Part shown: in pieces, positions 43,855-54,146 of the stretch
Position numbering within the stretch: the first letter of the stretch is position 1
Layout: each line of letters begins with the position of its first letter
NCBI GenBank assembly: GCA_037367355.1
Contig: JAVSCG010000040.1
Location: 243,957 to 307,956 of the forward strand
Length of the DNA stretch: 64,000 nucleotides
Direction: 5' to 3'
From: Neoscytalidium dimidiatum
Lineage: Eukaryota; Ascomycota; Dothideomycetes; Botryosphaeriales; Botryosphaeriaceae
Made by a program: the position numbers and the translations under genes
Notes under the pieces: generated by a model
Told to the model about the DNA's origin: nothing
The model's database searches: none
The model's input: only the letters and a program-made list of their open reading frames with translations

Positions 43855-43925
43855 ACGGTCAGCCGAACTCGAATCGACAATATTCGTTTGGAAGACGATT
43901 TGTTTACCAATTAACATATGACCGT
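43855..43925 (-). tRNA. trnG: tRNA-Gly (TCC)
   Basis: Acceptor ACGGTCA/TGACCGT, anticodon loop CTTCCAA. Confidence 0.85.
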
Positions 43926-44097
43926 TTTTACCTTCTCCTACCTCATGTCATTAAATTAATACCTGACACTTACTGAAGGAAAATTTAACTGTTCAGGTGA
44001 ACAATTAATACTAGTTAACTGCACAGGATGTGTTTTAGGATTGGTACTACCTTTGAGGAGTTATTGCTCAGAAGGAATAGAGAATTAAACATCACCT

Positions 44098-44146
44098 AGT
44101 CCCTCATTTTTTATTATATAAAAAAAAAATAAGGCCCCAGCAGGGA
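44098..44146. repeat. GC/AT palindrome
   Basis: AGTCCCTCATTTTTTATTAT, AAAAAAAAATAAGGCCCC: an AT hairpin with short GC arms, the same design as the centre of 1188-1291. Confidence 0.55.
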
Positions 44147-44399
44147 AGTTTATTATCATATATAAACCTTTTATAAGTTGTCTGTCTAAATAGTATATAA
44201 TATGTGTTATATATATATATACACATATATTCGCAAACCTGTGTTTTAGTTGCAAAAGCTATAGTTTATTTAGACTTAATATTAAATAAACTTACATATA
44301 CTCATTTAGAATTGTTAATAGCTATTTTTAGTTTAGTTTGATCTTATAATACACGACTTGTGTTAAGAGTTTTTAAAAGATTCTTAGTAAAATCCCTAT

Positions 44400-44770
44400 G
44401 TTAATAAACTAGAACCTTTTTCAATAAAATGTTATATTCCGGTTTTAAAGAATCAATATAATATTACTCTCTTTTTGATAATTTACTTACCGAATTTGTA
44501 TCAGAATATTCTATTTCCAATTTAAAAGAAGAGTAACCATATATAATTAAAGCTTTACCTATTTTACTTTTACCTATTAAAACTGTTTTTCGCAAGTAAG
44601 CTATTGAATAATAATCAATCTTTTGGAAAGATTGTTTGATGAATCTACATAAATTTTACCAGACATTATATAAGTTCATTTATATATTCCTGATTTATTA
44701 TCATTCACAATTAGAATTTTTCTTTATCTGGATTTGAATAAGAAGCAACAGGAAAAGACATAGAAAATAA
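44400..44770 (-). pseudogene. GIY-YIG endonuclease relic
   Basis: MSFPVASYSNPDKEKF is followed by fragments matching a YINELI..GKIYVDSS region, LIIYGYSSFKLEIEYSDTNS and LKPEYNILLKKGSSLLT in shifting frames with many stops. Dead. Confidence 0.5.
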
Positions 44771-45535
44771 TTCGAATGTATCTATTTTATTCTTACAATA
44801 TAGTACAAATAGACTTGTTGAAATAAAAAAAAATAACAATTAATGTTATTAAACTAAAAATTTTAATATGTTTTATAATATAAGTAGTAGATTTAACATA
44901 TATTATTGAAAATAATTTAAATAAACTTATTAATGTAATTGATAATAAAAATAATTAAGACATGTGATTAATTATTAAATAAATAAAAAAAAAGATTAAA
45001 TGCCCACTAGACTGTTTATATTTGTTATAATATTACTTTTATAGATTTAATTAATAATAAATAAAGTGAACACAAAGCGTATATATTATACTATAACTAA
45101 AATAATTTATCAATTTACCCTCCCTTTTTTATATATAAATTGTATTATTTAATAATAACTAAATAATATCTAAACCTAATAAATAAATCTAAACCTAATA
45201 AATAATATAAGAACAATATAAAAGCATAAGTAACCTCCGTAAACTTATATAAATTAAAGTCTTTAGTAACACCACGCATATCCGCGTGATAAATAACTAA
45301 TAATTAAATCAAAGAGCAATATTATTACAATGGTGATAGTGATCACCATTATCAAAACAAATTACAAATTACTTACAAAATAAGTGTACTAATTACAAAA
45401 TAAGTGTATTACCATAGTATAATCATCATTATTATTAAAAAAGATAAAAGCTTTTTTAACAAGAAAGGGTTAAATGTTAATAATATTATAGTATATCTAC
45501 ATTATTTTTTTTTCTACCATTAACCTATATCCATT
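44771..45535. other. AT-rich spacer
   Basis: No gene seen. Contains conserved hairpin copy 3 (45258-45290) and short direct repeats (AATCTAAACCTAATAAATAA twice near 45165-45205). Confidence 0.45.
45258..45290. repeat. Conserved hairpin, copy 3
   Basis: AGTCTTTAGTAACACCACGC then ATATCCGCGTGATAA; the outermost pair is weakened. Confidence 0.55.
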
Positions 45536-45606
45536 AAGACCTACGGGATTTGAACCCATATAATAATGCTTAAAAGGCACATGCTTTACCATTAAGCTAA
45601 GGTCTT
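45536..45606 (-). tRNA. trnK: tRNA-Lys (TTT)
   Basis: Acceptor AAGACCT/AGGTCTT, anticodon stem TGTGC/GCATT with loop CTTTTAA. Confidence 0.9.
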
Positions 45607-45619
45607 TTACTTTTTGTAA

Positions 45620-46335
45620 GCTAACAACTAAAACTTGAGATTTGTTAATAACAACTTTTTAACCGCTGAAGCATTAGTAGTACAATCTATATCTTCTAGT
45701 TTATTATTATATATTTACTTTTAATAAATTGTCCATCAAAATAATATTAAAAATGAAAAGTAAGAATACCCATATACTCTAAAGCTTCAGAAATATTGAT
45801 CCCTCATTTTTTTTTAAGAAAAAAAGAAAGAAAAAAAGAAAAATTTTAGGGCCTGCCCAAGGATCAGGGAATTCAGTTATTACTCCTGTAGATATATCTT
45901 TAACAGTAACTGAATTAAACTGAGCATTATTAAGTGATATTTTAAATAAAGTGGACTCAGTTCACTCTGCCAGAACTACTTTCACGAAGAAGTTATTTAG
46001 TAGCCTCACTATGTTTAAAACCAAGAGATAATCCTGCTACTTTTAAAACATTATATTCAGATTTTAAATTATCAATATTATTCTCTTTTAATTAAATCAG
46101 AAAAATCACAATATTCCAAGATATCTAATTTGAATACCCTTATTTAAATAAGGATATATATAGAATATTATTATCCTTTTTTAAGTAAGTTCTTTGGTTT
46201 AAAAAGTTATAGATAAATAATTATTAAATCTTTTAGATAAATCAATAGCAGAACCTATATAATATTAACCAGACTCTATATGAGTTTATCTGTAAATACC
46301 TGTTTTATTTATATTCTCTTTACCAGTGGGGCACC
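45620..46335 (-). pseudogene. GIY-YIG endonuclease relic
   Basis: Matches in order: TGIYR..THIESG and YIGSAIDLSKRFNNYLS, then LDILEYCDFSDLIKRE, LKSEYNVLKVAGLSLGFKHS and EATK, with several stops and an AT/GC palindrome near 45803-45860. Dead. Confidence 0.55.
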
Positions 46336-46398
46336 TTAAGAATGGGTCCCCACTGGTCCCCCTACCGCGGGGGCACAGCCCCCTCGGAAGGGACTAAT
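46321..46398. repeat. GC palindrome group
   Basis: ACCAGTGGGGCACCTTAAGA ATGGGTCCCCACTGGT-type arms, then CCCCCTACCGCGGGGG and CCCCCTCGGAAGGGACT. The first 30 bases are shared with 10728-10757. Confidence 0.7.
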
Positions 46399-46645
46399 TT
46401 TATTTTGTAATAAATCAGAATTAGAATATGAAACTATGGAAGTACACTTAAAAATTCATCGGAGGAATAGTGCTTTTTATGTATAAAAGAATTTAAGTAT
46501 AATTTAAAATTCTTCTAGTTCCCGGAGAAGTTTTAGCTAACTTTTCAAATGTAAGATTCTAATAGTACTAGATGCTGGTTTTAATTTGATACCTTTGTCT
46601 AAACTAAATTTTAAGTTTTTTTAATCATTTCTTCTAATAATAAAT

Positions 46646-46800
46646 AACCCATCTCATAATTCACTACCAATGGGCCTTATTTTTTTTTTATATAATATAA
46701 AAATTAGGGTCCCCACAAGTTTCCTTACGCTACCGCTTATTTTTTTATGAAAAAAAAAATTAGCAGGAAACTAATAAAAATTTAAGAGTATAATAATTAA
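46646..46800. repeat. 155-bp repeat shared with the nad6 5' flank, copy 1
   Basis: CCCATCTCATAATTCACTAC, GTCCCCACAAGTTTCCTTAC, TTAGCAGGAAACT and ATTTAAGAG are shared with 49642-49800 with few differences. It includes the CTCAT that serves as an upstream ATG in the nad6 copy. Confidence 0.8.
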
Positions 46801-46836
46801 GGAATATTCTTTATATAAATTAATTATTACAAGATA

Positions 46837-46906
46837 AGGAATAAAGGATTCGAACCTTTAACCGTCTATGTGTAAGATAGACGCTCTACCAATTGAGCTA
46901 ATTCCT
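46837..46906 (-). tRNA. trnV: tRNA-Val (TAC)
   Basis: Acceptor AGGAATT/ATTCCT, D-arm GCTCAATTGGTAGAGC, anticodon stem TCTAT/ATAGA with loop CTTACAC. Confidence 0.9.
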
Positions 46907-46924
46907 TTTTTTATGTAGGATGAT

Positions 46925-47330
46925 ACAATAAAATTTCATGGTTTTTAATCATTATAATAATTTTAGGTAATTTTACATAAGAATAATAATCATAACCGTT
47001 ATTGTAGTATAATATAGTATTCATATGATAACTAGGATTATATTTTATAACGGCTTCACCACTTTTTTATGCTTAACCGCTAGCTCTTGACTATTTTGCA
47101 TAGGTTTAGATAAACCTAATCACCAATTTTACCTCTAATATTATCATCGTTTGAAGCATCTAAGTTATTACGGTATGAAGATTTAATATAAAAACCTTTA
47201 AATTCTATACTTTTTATACTTTTATTCCGAAAATTAGGTGTAACATATTTATATTCTTTATTTAAATTTTAAGAGTTATATATATATTTAATCTTTTTTT
47301 TGTTTAATTACTATAATTTTTATATATTTT
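46925..47330 (-). pseudogene. Displaced nad6 3' end plus decayed start of the fused endonuclease
   Basis: Gene orientation from 47330: KIIVIKQKKD followed by TAA, matching the end of the nad6 domain (IGIIVIVLKQKK), then NKSIKSIEFKG and SSYRNNLDASND, then in shifted frames LSKPMQNSQE-like and KKSGEAV-like remnants, matching NKSIKSIQFNKRSF, SSRRNKLDTSSG, LDKPMQNSQN and IRSGEAVTAN in 47407-49623. This is a second, degenerate copy of the nad6/endonuclease junction, lying just downstream of the intact one. Confidence 0.6.
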
Positions 47331-47406
47331 TATATATTTTTATATATTTTTAAAAATATATAATAATTAATAAGAAATACCTAAAAACCTCTAAATATCT
47401 AAAAAG

Positions 47407-49623
47407 TTATTCAATAAAAGATATAATTAAACCTTTATATGGCTCATTAGTATTAGCATACTTTTTAATAGTTTCACGTCATATTTTAGTATTACGCTCT
47501 GCATCCCGAAGAGAAGAATAAGTATGAGTTAAACCTGTTTCCTGATTAGTAATAGATATATATTTAGCTCTATTATGTAGAGATGTTTGATCCTCATCTC
47601 ACTTTACTATATATCCATTATATTCAATTCCAGAAACTATACGAGACTTCAAGGTATTACCTGTAGTTTTAAGACCTAAACCTCTAAAATATTCAGCACA
47701 TGCAGATAAACTTTTAAAACTTAAAGTTTTATTGTCTTTAACATCTAATAAAACTACTTTTTTACTTTTACCTGAAATAATCTTCAAGTTTTCCTTGTCC
47801 TTAGTCAACATTCCGATTATTTCAGATATAGACATACCTGAAGGACTCGCAGTAACTACCTCAGTAGTAGTTAAAACATATTGACCCAAATAAAGAGAAT
47901 TCGTATTAATATATTTTGAGACATTTAAGTTTCAAGTGTGTATACCTATCAGAGAAAATTCACTCTTTAGACCTGAAAAATATAAAATAGATTTATCTTT
48001 ATTATACATAAACAAAGTAGTACCTAACCTATCTTGAGCTAACATTCCTTTGACCTCTTCCTCACTATAATTTCCTTCTTCGGCAGTAAGGATAGGTACA
48101 GAAGAGAAAACATATTTACCTAAATAATACGAACCTGTTTCAATATTATTTACAATAACAGCATACCAAATACCAAATTTAATATAGAAATCCTTAATAG
48201 AATCTGAATGATAGATTAAAGTAGTTTTATCTTTATTATACATAAAGATTTCTTTAGATTTAAATCCAGGAACATTAGCTACTCTAGATACATTTAAATT
48301 AAATGAAGGATCTAATAGATAATATTGTTCTAATATAAGCTCAGGCTTTAAGACCATAGTAGAATATATAGGCATAACTTCTAAACTAAATTTACCTAAA
48401 CCTTCTTTACTTAATAAAGGTAAAAATTTACCATATTCTTTATAAGTACCGCTTAAGTATCTTTGTAGTCTAGTAGCTAATTGCACTGAAGAACCTACAT
48501 ATTTAGCACCTGTTTCTTTATGAGTAAAGATATATACACCTGCTACTTCTTTACCATTCATCTTTCCTAACTTATCTATAAAACTAGGGTCTTTATATAA
48601 AGATTTACTTAGATCATTAAATTTAAACCTAGGTGTATTAACTAATGCTTTTAATGCTTCATTTGTGACATGTAAATTATAAATAGATAAGATTCTATTT
48701 ATTATATTAGCTGTAACGGCTTCACCACTTCTAATGTGTTTAATCGCTATGTTCTGACTATTTTGCATTGGTTTATCTAAAACCAATCACCATTTTTTAC
48801 CACTTGAGGTGTCTAATTTATTACGACGTGAAGATATAGTATGGAAACTACGTTTATTAAATTGTATACTTTTTATACTTTTATTATAAGAATTTAGTGT
48901 TACATCTTTAATCTTTTTCTCTATTAGATATTCAGAATTTTTTTTATATGTATTATCTTTTTTTTGTTTAAGCACGATAACAATAATACCTATCATGGCT
49001 AATAATAATATTACAGATGTTATTATAAGTCATATAGAATAACTAGTATACATTATATTACCTATATTAGTTATGTGTGAAGTTTCTGCCAAATTACCAT
49101 CTCATATTTTAGATGTTACAAAGGCTATCTCACTACTATCGTTAGAAAAATTAAATACTTTTTTTATATAGTCGCTACTATAGTTATTAGACAGAAGATC
49201 TTTTAAGATGTTATTTAAACTTACAGTATAACTATTAAAAGCTACAATACTATATGGCAATATTTCATATACAACATAGTTAAATAAAATACCAATTATT
49301 ATAGCTAAAGGTATACTATTACTAGTATCACTTACTAACTCAGATATTCTAACATTTATTAACATTAAAATGAAAAGAAATAGTATAGATACGGCACCAA
49401 CATATACTAATAAGTAAGATAAACCTATAAAATTTATACCTAACATGATTAAATAACCAGATATACTTAAAAATAAACCAATTAAAAATAAAACAGACAC
49501 AACTGGGTTTTTAGTAATAATAACTAATATACCAGATAAAATAGCAGTTAAAGATATAAAATCTAAAAGTTCACCTCTGTAACCATTAGTAAAACTTTCA
49601 TTAAAAACAAATAAGCTAGACAT
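47407..49623 (-). CDS. nad6: NADH dehydrogenase subunit 6 with in-frame C-terminal GIY-YIG endonuclease
   Basis: One uninterrupted frame of 738 residues with TGA as Trp. Residues 1 to about 218 are Nad6, a membrane subunit of respiratory complex I: MSSLFVFNESFTNGYRGELL, NPVVSVLFLIGLFLSISGYL, GLSYLLVYVGAVSILFLFIL, TSKIWDGNLAETSHITNIGN, and a last membrane helix ending IGIIVIVLKQKK. Without a stop the frame continues through a linker into a GIY-YIG enzyme: EVAGVYIFTHKETGAKYVGS, ATRLQRYLSG, ELILEQYYLLDPSFNLNVSR, then several FMYNKDK repeats and a TAA at 47407. An ATG 12 codons upstream (49659) is also in frame, but conservation starts at 49623. How Nad6 is released from the fusion (proteolysis, RNA processing) is unknown. 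Confidence 0.85.
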
Positions 49624-49641
49624 TTTTTTACTACAACATAT

Positions 49642-49800
49642 TCCCATCTCATAATTCACTACCAGTGGGGCCTTATTTTTTTTTATATAATATAAAAATT
49701 AGGGTCCCCACAAGTTTCCTTACGCTACCGCTTATTTTTTTTATGAAAAAAAAATTAGCAGGAAACTGATAAAAATTTAAGAGAGTATAATAATTAAGGA
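49642..49800. repeat. 155-bp repeat at the nad6 5' flank, copy 2
   Basis: Near-identical to 46646-46800. Centre GGGGCCTTATTTTTTTTTAT, AAAAATTAGGGTCCCCACAA is the composite GC/AT palindrome type. A shorter match (CCCATCTCAT plus ATTTAAGAGAGTAT) precedes the GIY-YIG gene at 53140-53190. Confidence 0.8.
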
Positions 49801-49817
49801 AAATATAAAGATAATAA

Positions 49818-49887
49818 TACGCGTACAGGATTCGAACCTATAACATTGTGTCCGTAGCACAGAATTATACCATTTAACTAACGCGTA
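49818..49887 (-). tRNA. trnR: tRNA-Arg (ACG)
   Basis: Acceptor TACGCGT/ACGCGTA, anticodon loop CTACGGA on a TGTG/CACA stem. Confidence 0.85.
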
Positions 49888-49940
49888 TTATTTTAAGATT
49901 ATATAAAAATTTAACATTATATTGATTAATTATTACACTA

Positions 49941-50012
49941 AGCCCTTAAGATGAATCGAACATCTATCAAAATATTAACAGTATTTCGCTCTACCGTTGA
50001 GCTATAAAGGCT
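49941..50012 (-). tRNA. trnN: tRNA-Asn (GTT)
   Basis: Acceptor AGCCTTT/AAGGGCT, anticodon stem AAATA/TATTT with loop CTGTTAA. Confidence 0.85.
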
Positions 50013-50221
50013 ATTAATCTTTAAAAAACTTTTTAGTCATTTAAATACTAGTATTTTTTAGGGGCTTTTAATTGAAAAGAGCAAATACATTATAGTTAAA
50101 TTATAAATATTTATTATATGTTTATATAAAATAATATTAATAAACTAGCATCTCTAATTTTAGTGAGAGAGATAAACTCCTAAATATTAATTACGTTACG
50201 TATTACCTTTTTCTTTTTTTA

Positions 50222-50272
50222 CTAGTCCTCCCCCTCCGGGTGGTTTCACCACCCGGAGGGGGAGGGAAGCAA
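50222..50272. repeat. Perfect GC hairpin
   Basis: CTCCCCCTCCGGGTGGT/ACCACCCGGAGGGGGAG around TTC. Confidence 0.8.
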
Positions 50273-50381
50273 AAGAAAAATTTATTAAACTATGTCAAAC
50301 AACAGAAATTAGAAAATAACAATAAATATTAAAAGATGGGTTAGTTTTCTTTTGTAGTTATTAGTAGAAAATACTGAAACT

Positions 50382-50465
50382 AGGAGAGAAGAGATTCGAA
50401 CTCTTAAAAGTATATTACTATTGAGTTTACAGCTCAACCCTTCTTACCAATAAAGGAACTCTCCT
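50382..50465 (-). tRNA. trnY: tRNA-Tyr (GTA)
   Basis: Class II; acceptor AGGAGAG/CTCTCCT, anticodon stem TTGAG/CTCAA with loop CTGTAAA. Confidence 0.9.
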
Positions 50466-50482
50466 TTTTTTATGTTATTAAA

Positions 50483-50522
50483 ATGTATTATTAATTGTTC
50501 ATTATTCCGAGCAAGTTCCCCC
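50483..50522 (-). repeat. rns 3'-end copy 3
   Basis: Gene orientation GGGGGAACTTGCTCGGAATA then ATGAACAATTAATAATACAT, matching the true rns 3' end. It lies directly upstream of trnY, where the original rns 3' end may have been. Confidence 0.65.
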
Positions 50523-50879
50523 TATTCGAACGAATATAAAATAATTTACTTTAGATAAAGATAAATCAGATTTATCTTTAAGTTTAATATATGAAGTAGT
50601 TATACTCAAGAGCAATAAAGGACAAAAGTATTAAAACCCTTATCTATTTATTTACAATATGAATACCTACATTGAACATAAGAAAAAGAGTGATCAAAAA
50701 TAGGTTGCCTAAATATAAAGAATCTCTAAATAAACTTAATTTTTAATCTGCAAAACGTTATAAGCAGTCTATGACTGGTAGATATCGTCATAATACTTAA
50801 GTAGCAAAAACTGACACAACTGTGTCTTAAACAGCTTAAATTTAAGTTAAGTTCTACCAAAGTTCATATCTTCTTTTAT

Positions 50880-51886
50880 ACTTTTAACTTTATTAATACC
50901 CTTTTGAAGTAAGATGTACTTTAAAATGTACCAATTCCATAATTAGACAGAAATATTGATAATTAAGGTTTTTAATACCATGCTTAGAATAATTTTTAAA
51001 GAATGGTATAACCTTTTTATACATTCAAATTTAGATACTTTTAATTGAATATTATTTTTGATTACTGGTAATAACACCGCAATCTAAGAATTTAGCTATT
51101 TTATAAATTAAATCTCTATCTCTAGTTAACTGATTTATATAAAAATGAAACACGATTAATGCTTTTAACATAGCTAGTCACTAAAATACGAACAAAGAAA
51201 GATCATTCTTCGTCTGCAAACCCAGCCTGTCAATTACCGTCTCTAATACTTTGATTTACCGCTCCAGGTCTTTCGACATAAATCTCAGTGTATTGAACTG
51301 CTAATTTTTCATATAAACCTTTATTCATTGAAGCTTTAATACTTACAATTTCAGTAAGACCTGATGTTGTAAGATGAGCACCTTGTTTAATTAAACTAAC
51401 TGTTTTCTCAAATAAAGAAAATCTGTTCATTTTGAGAAAGGATGACTTTTAAAGAAAGGAACTATAATATTTACTAAATCCTCTACATAATTAACATAGA
51501 AAGTAATAGCATTATTTTTTAAATCTTGTTTAATTTTTCCTATGGGGTGCCCCCTGTGTTGCGTAGCAACACAGGGGGGAGGGGTCCCCTAATTTTTTTA
51601 TATTATAAAAAAATAAGGCCCCAGTCGCCGCTTAACGGCGACGCCCGGGGCTACTCCAAAAAAATGATTGTAAACTTTGTATTAAATGTAAATCTTTAAT
51701 ATTTAAAAAAATTGCAAAAGAAGGATGAACAGAATAAATAGTTCTAGATGTATCCGATGAACGACGTGAAGCTTTTCTTACTCTATTATCTTTTGTAACA
51801 GAAATAGTAAATGTAGCCTCCGCATCAGATAATCCTACTACATATTCATTATGTAACTTAGAACCTTCTTTAACTACAACAGGCAT
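50880..51886 (-). pseudogene. Double-motif LAGLIDADG endonuclease, broken by a composite GC element
   Basis: NEYVVGLSDAEATFTISVTK (motif 1) runs to LIQSLQSFF, where the 110-bp element 51541-51652 is inserted; GKIKQDLKNNAITFYV then resumes, with VSLIKQGAHLTTSGLTEIVS and IKASMNKGL. Motif 2 (W-QAGFADEEWSFFV) is degenerate and later parts are frame-shifted. Dead. Confidence 0.6.
51541..51652. repeat. Composite GC/AT/GC palindromic element
   Basis: GCCCCCTGTGTTGC/GCAACACAGGGGG, GGGGTCCCC, CTAATTTTTTTATATTATAA, GCCCCAGTCGCCGC..GGCGACGCCCGGGGC. Same plan as 1188-1291 in reverse order; it disrupts a HEG. Confidence 0.8.
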
Positions 51887-52135
51887 AGCTGATAGTAAAA
51901 TAAAACCATCTGTATTACCAATTAAGTATCAATTCTAAAATCAAAAATATCAAAGAAGTATTCGAATATAGAAAAGATATTAAGTAGTAGCATATTGGAA
52001 AAAAAAAATAAATATTATTTGAAAAACACTATCCCTATGACCAACCTCATCTGTTTTCATATATATATGAGAAATATAAGTAACAGACTACCCCTTTTAA
52101 TTATTATATTAATTTAGAATTTTATATATATTTTT

Positions 52136-52180
52136 GGGTGTATTGTTAATATTTAATTATTCCCGAGCAAGTTCCCCTGC
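52136..52180 (-). repeat. rns 3'-end copy 2
   Basis: Gene orientation GCAGGGGAACTTGCTCGGGA then TTAACAATACACCCA; matches 53444-53497. Confidence 0.7.
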
Positions 52181-52227
52181 AAAAAGAACATACTCGGTAT
52201 ACAAGAGAATCTCTAGAAACTTAAAAA

Positions 52228-53151
52228 CTATTTAGATTTTAAACTAGTTATTAAGTATCTACCTCTAAAAAGCCTAGTATTTTTACCATTAAGTTTATTC
52301 ATAATAGTAGAACTACTTGCATCCAATGCAAGAGCTGCATTTCTTGCAGAAGGGTAGGTATTAGTCACTCCGCTTTCTAAATCTGTAACTAATACAGCTT
52401 GCGCTGTTGCAGTAGAAGCTAAGATCTTCATACGGGTTTCTAAAGATACTTTGCTTACTTTCTTTGAAATTATTTTTTCAAAGGTAATTTGAAGTCTAGA
52501 TAGAGCCATTTCTGACTCTTTTAATTTACTTTCAAACATATTTAAAACAAATTCCGAGAAACTAACACCTTTACCTTTATTTCTGAATAATCTGACCAGT
52601 CAGGCATGTCTAAGTTTTAAACGCGTATTGTCATGTGTTATACGCCCTAAACTAGAACCAGCTACCTTACAGATATTATAACTAGGATTTAATTTATTTA
52701 AAAAATATTGTTCTTTTGCTATAACAGAACTTTTATCTGTATACTCAAGAATTTCTAAAGTAAAATTAATATAACCATATTTTAATAAAGCTCTGTATAT
52801 AATACTATTATTTTTAAGCACCTCTTTTTTAAGAAAATTAATAGAAAAATATTCTCTTAATCTTCTAGATAAATCAATCGCACTTCCTATATAAGTATCA
52901 CCAGTAACTTTATTAGTTCAACGGTATATTCCTGATTTACCTTTATTATCTATAAGAATAGATTTCATATCTGTTTCACTATTTGAATAGATAACAACTG
53001 GAACAATAGATAAGAAATATATCTCACTATTCTGATTAATAGTGAAATAAAAAAGCATTAAGCAAAAAACTAAAACAAAACTGACATTTAAAAAGCTACA
53101 ACATAAAAAATTTTTTTTTAACATATTAAAAAAATTAAATTCCCATCTCAT
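52228..53151 (-). CDS. GIY-YIG homing endonuclease downstream of rns, intact
   Basis: 307 residues from ATG 53151 with TGA as Trp. A hydrophobic N-terminal segment (FVLVFCLMLFYFTI) precedes NKGKSGIYRWTNKVTGDTYI (GIY and YIG motifs), GSAIDLSRRLREYFSI, EILEYTDKSSVIAKEQYFLN (catalytic Glu) and a C-terminal repeat YPSARNAALALDASSSTIMN. It lies between the rns 3' end and its second copy (52136-52180). The first codons (ATGAGATGGGAA) are shared with the nad6 5' flank. The hydrophobic stretch could be a relic of a former host gene. Confidence 0.8.
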
Positions 53152-53443
53152 ATTTCGCTACTGAAAACAAATTTAAGAGAGTATTGTGTATTTAAGTAAA
53201 CATATAGAGCTTACAACACAAGAAAAAGCTACTAATTATCAACAGTTTAATAAAAATAATAATAACCATGAAATAATAGAAATACTTGTATTTACTACAA
53301 AGTAAAAAGAACAGAAATACATATATTTTCTAATTAAGTCATATTAAATATTACCAAGATATATTAGAATAATCTTCCTAATAAGTATCCTGCTGTTAGG
53401 TAAAAAAAAATATAATAAAATTCATATTTTATATATATATATT

Positions 53444-53497
53444 GGGTGTATTGTTAATTGTTTATTATTCCCAGGCAAGTTCCCCTACCTGAACCGT
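53444..53497 (-). repeat. rns 3'-end copy 1 (the gene itself)
   Basis: GGTAGGGGAACTTGCCTGGG then ATTAACAATACACCC; the reference copy for 52136-52180 and 50483-50522. Confidence 0.75.
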
Positions 53498-53514
53498 ATC
53501 ATTTTATCCTTCTT

Positions 53515-54030
53515 CGACCATGTACAAAGTATTCACCTTGTATTTAGGTCTGAGACGAAGTTAATTAAGTACCAGTATTTCTACTGTATATAGAGCACAC
53601 CTTAATATTCCACCTTGGAACTATACAGATCCTAGACTTCGGCAAAAAAAGTCAAGACTAAACCGTCTAATACTTCTCTAATATTAACTTATGCGGAAGA
53701 GTGCAAAACTAATTATTTACCGTTTTCGATTACATTATAAGTAACCAGTGGACCTACAAATACCATCTGCTCGTTGCTCTTTTATGATCTACCTACTAAC
53801 TATATATAAAATACTTGAGATTATGTTTTATAATATAGCGAGAAGAGAGTCAATTTAGATCCGCGATAGCCCATTAAACCTTTCGATTAATCAGTTAAAT
53901 TGTTGCCATACCCTTATCCATTACGAAAGGCCATCTACTTTTATTGTTTCATATGTAGACTTGGCAAAAACTGCTTTAGGATGTCCCCGGAGTTTGGCAT
54001 TTTTTGAAAGTACAAAGAAGGTCTCAATTT
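53515..54030 (-). other. rns group I intron near the 3' end
   Basis: Core AAACTCCGGGGACATCCTAA, GGGCTATCGCGGATCTAAAT, AGAGCAACGAGCAGATGGTA, between GTTAAGTCG and GTAGGGGAACTTGCC. No endonuclease gene. Same core type as the L1065 intron. Borders approximate. Confidence 0.6.
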
Positions 54031-54048
54031 CTTTTTTGGTTTTTCGAC

Positions 54049-54146
54049 TTAACACCAATCAGGGTCACGCATACGAAGATTATTTATTAATAAACATAAG
54101 TCCAATTACCTATATTAAAAATTAACAATAACCAAACTTATTGCAC
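54049..54146 (-). repeat. 98-bp exact repeat, copy in rns exon
   Basis: TTAACACCAATCAGGGTCAC ... AACCAAACTTATTGCAC is identical to 56283-56380. Confidence 0.85.

Noticed and set aside
43926..44097. Possible cox2 or other core-gene fragment downstream of trnG
   Set aside because: Translation in all minus frames gave stops and no conserved motif.
46400..46640. Coding relic with LAKTSPGTRRILNYT
   Set aside because: One short suggestive stretch only; no family could be named and stops surround it.
48787..48996. Separate small genes within 47407-49659
   Set aside because: They are pieces of one frame cut at TGA codons. TGA is Trp here, supported by trnW(TCA) and by Trp at conserved positions.
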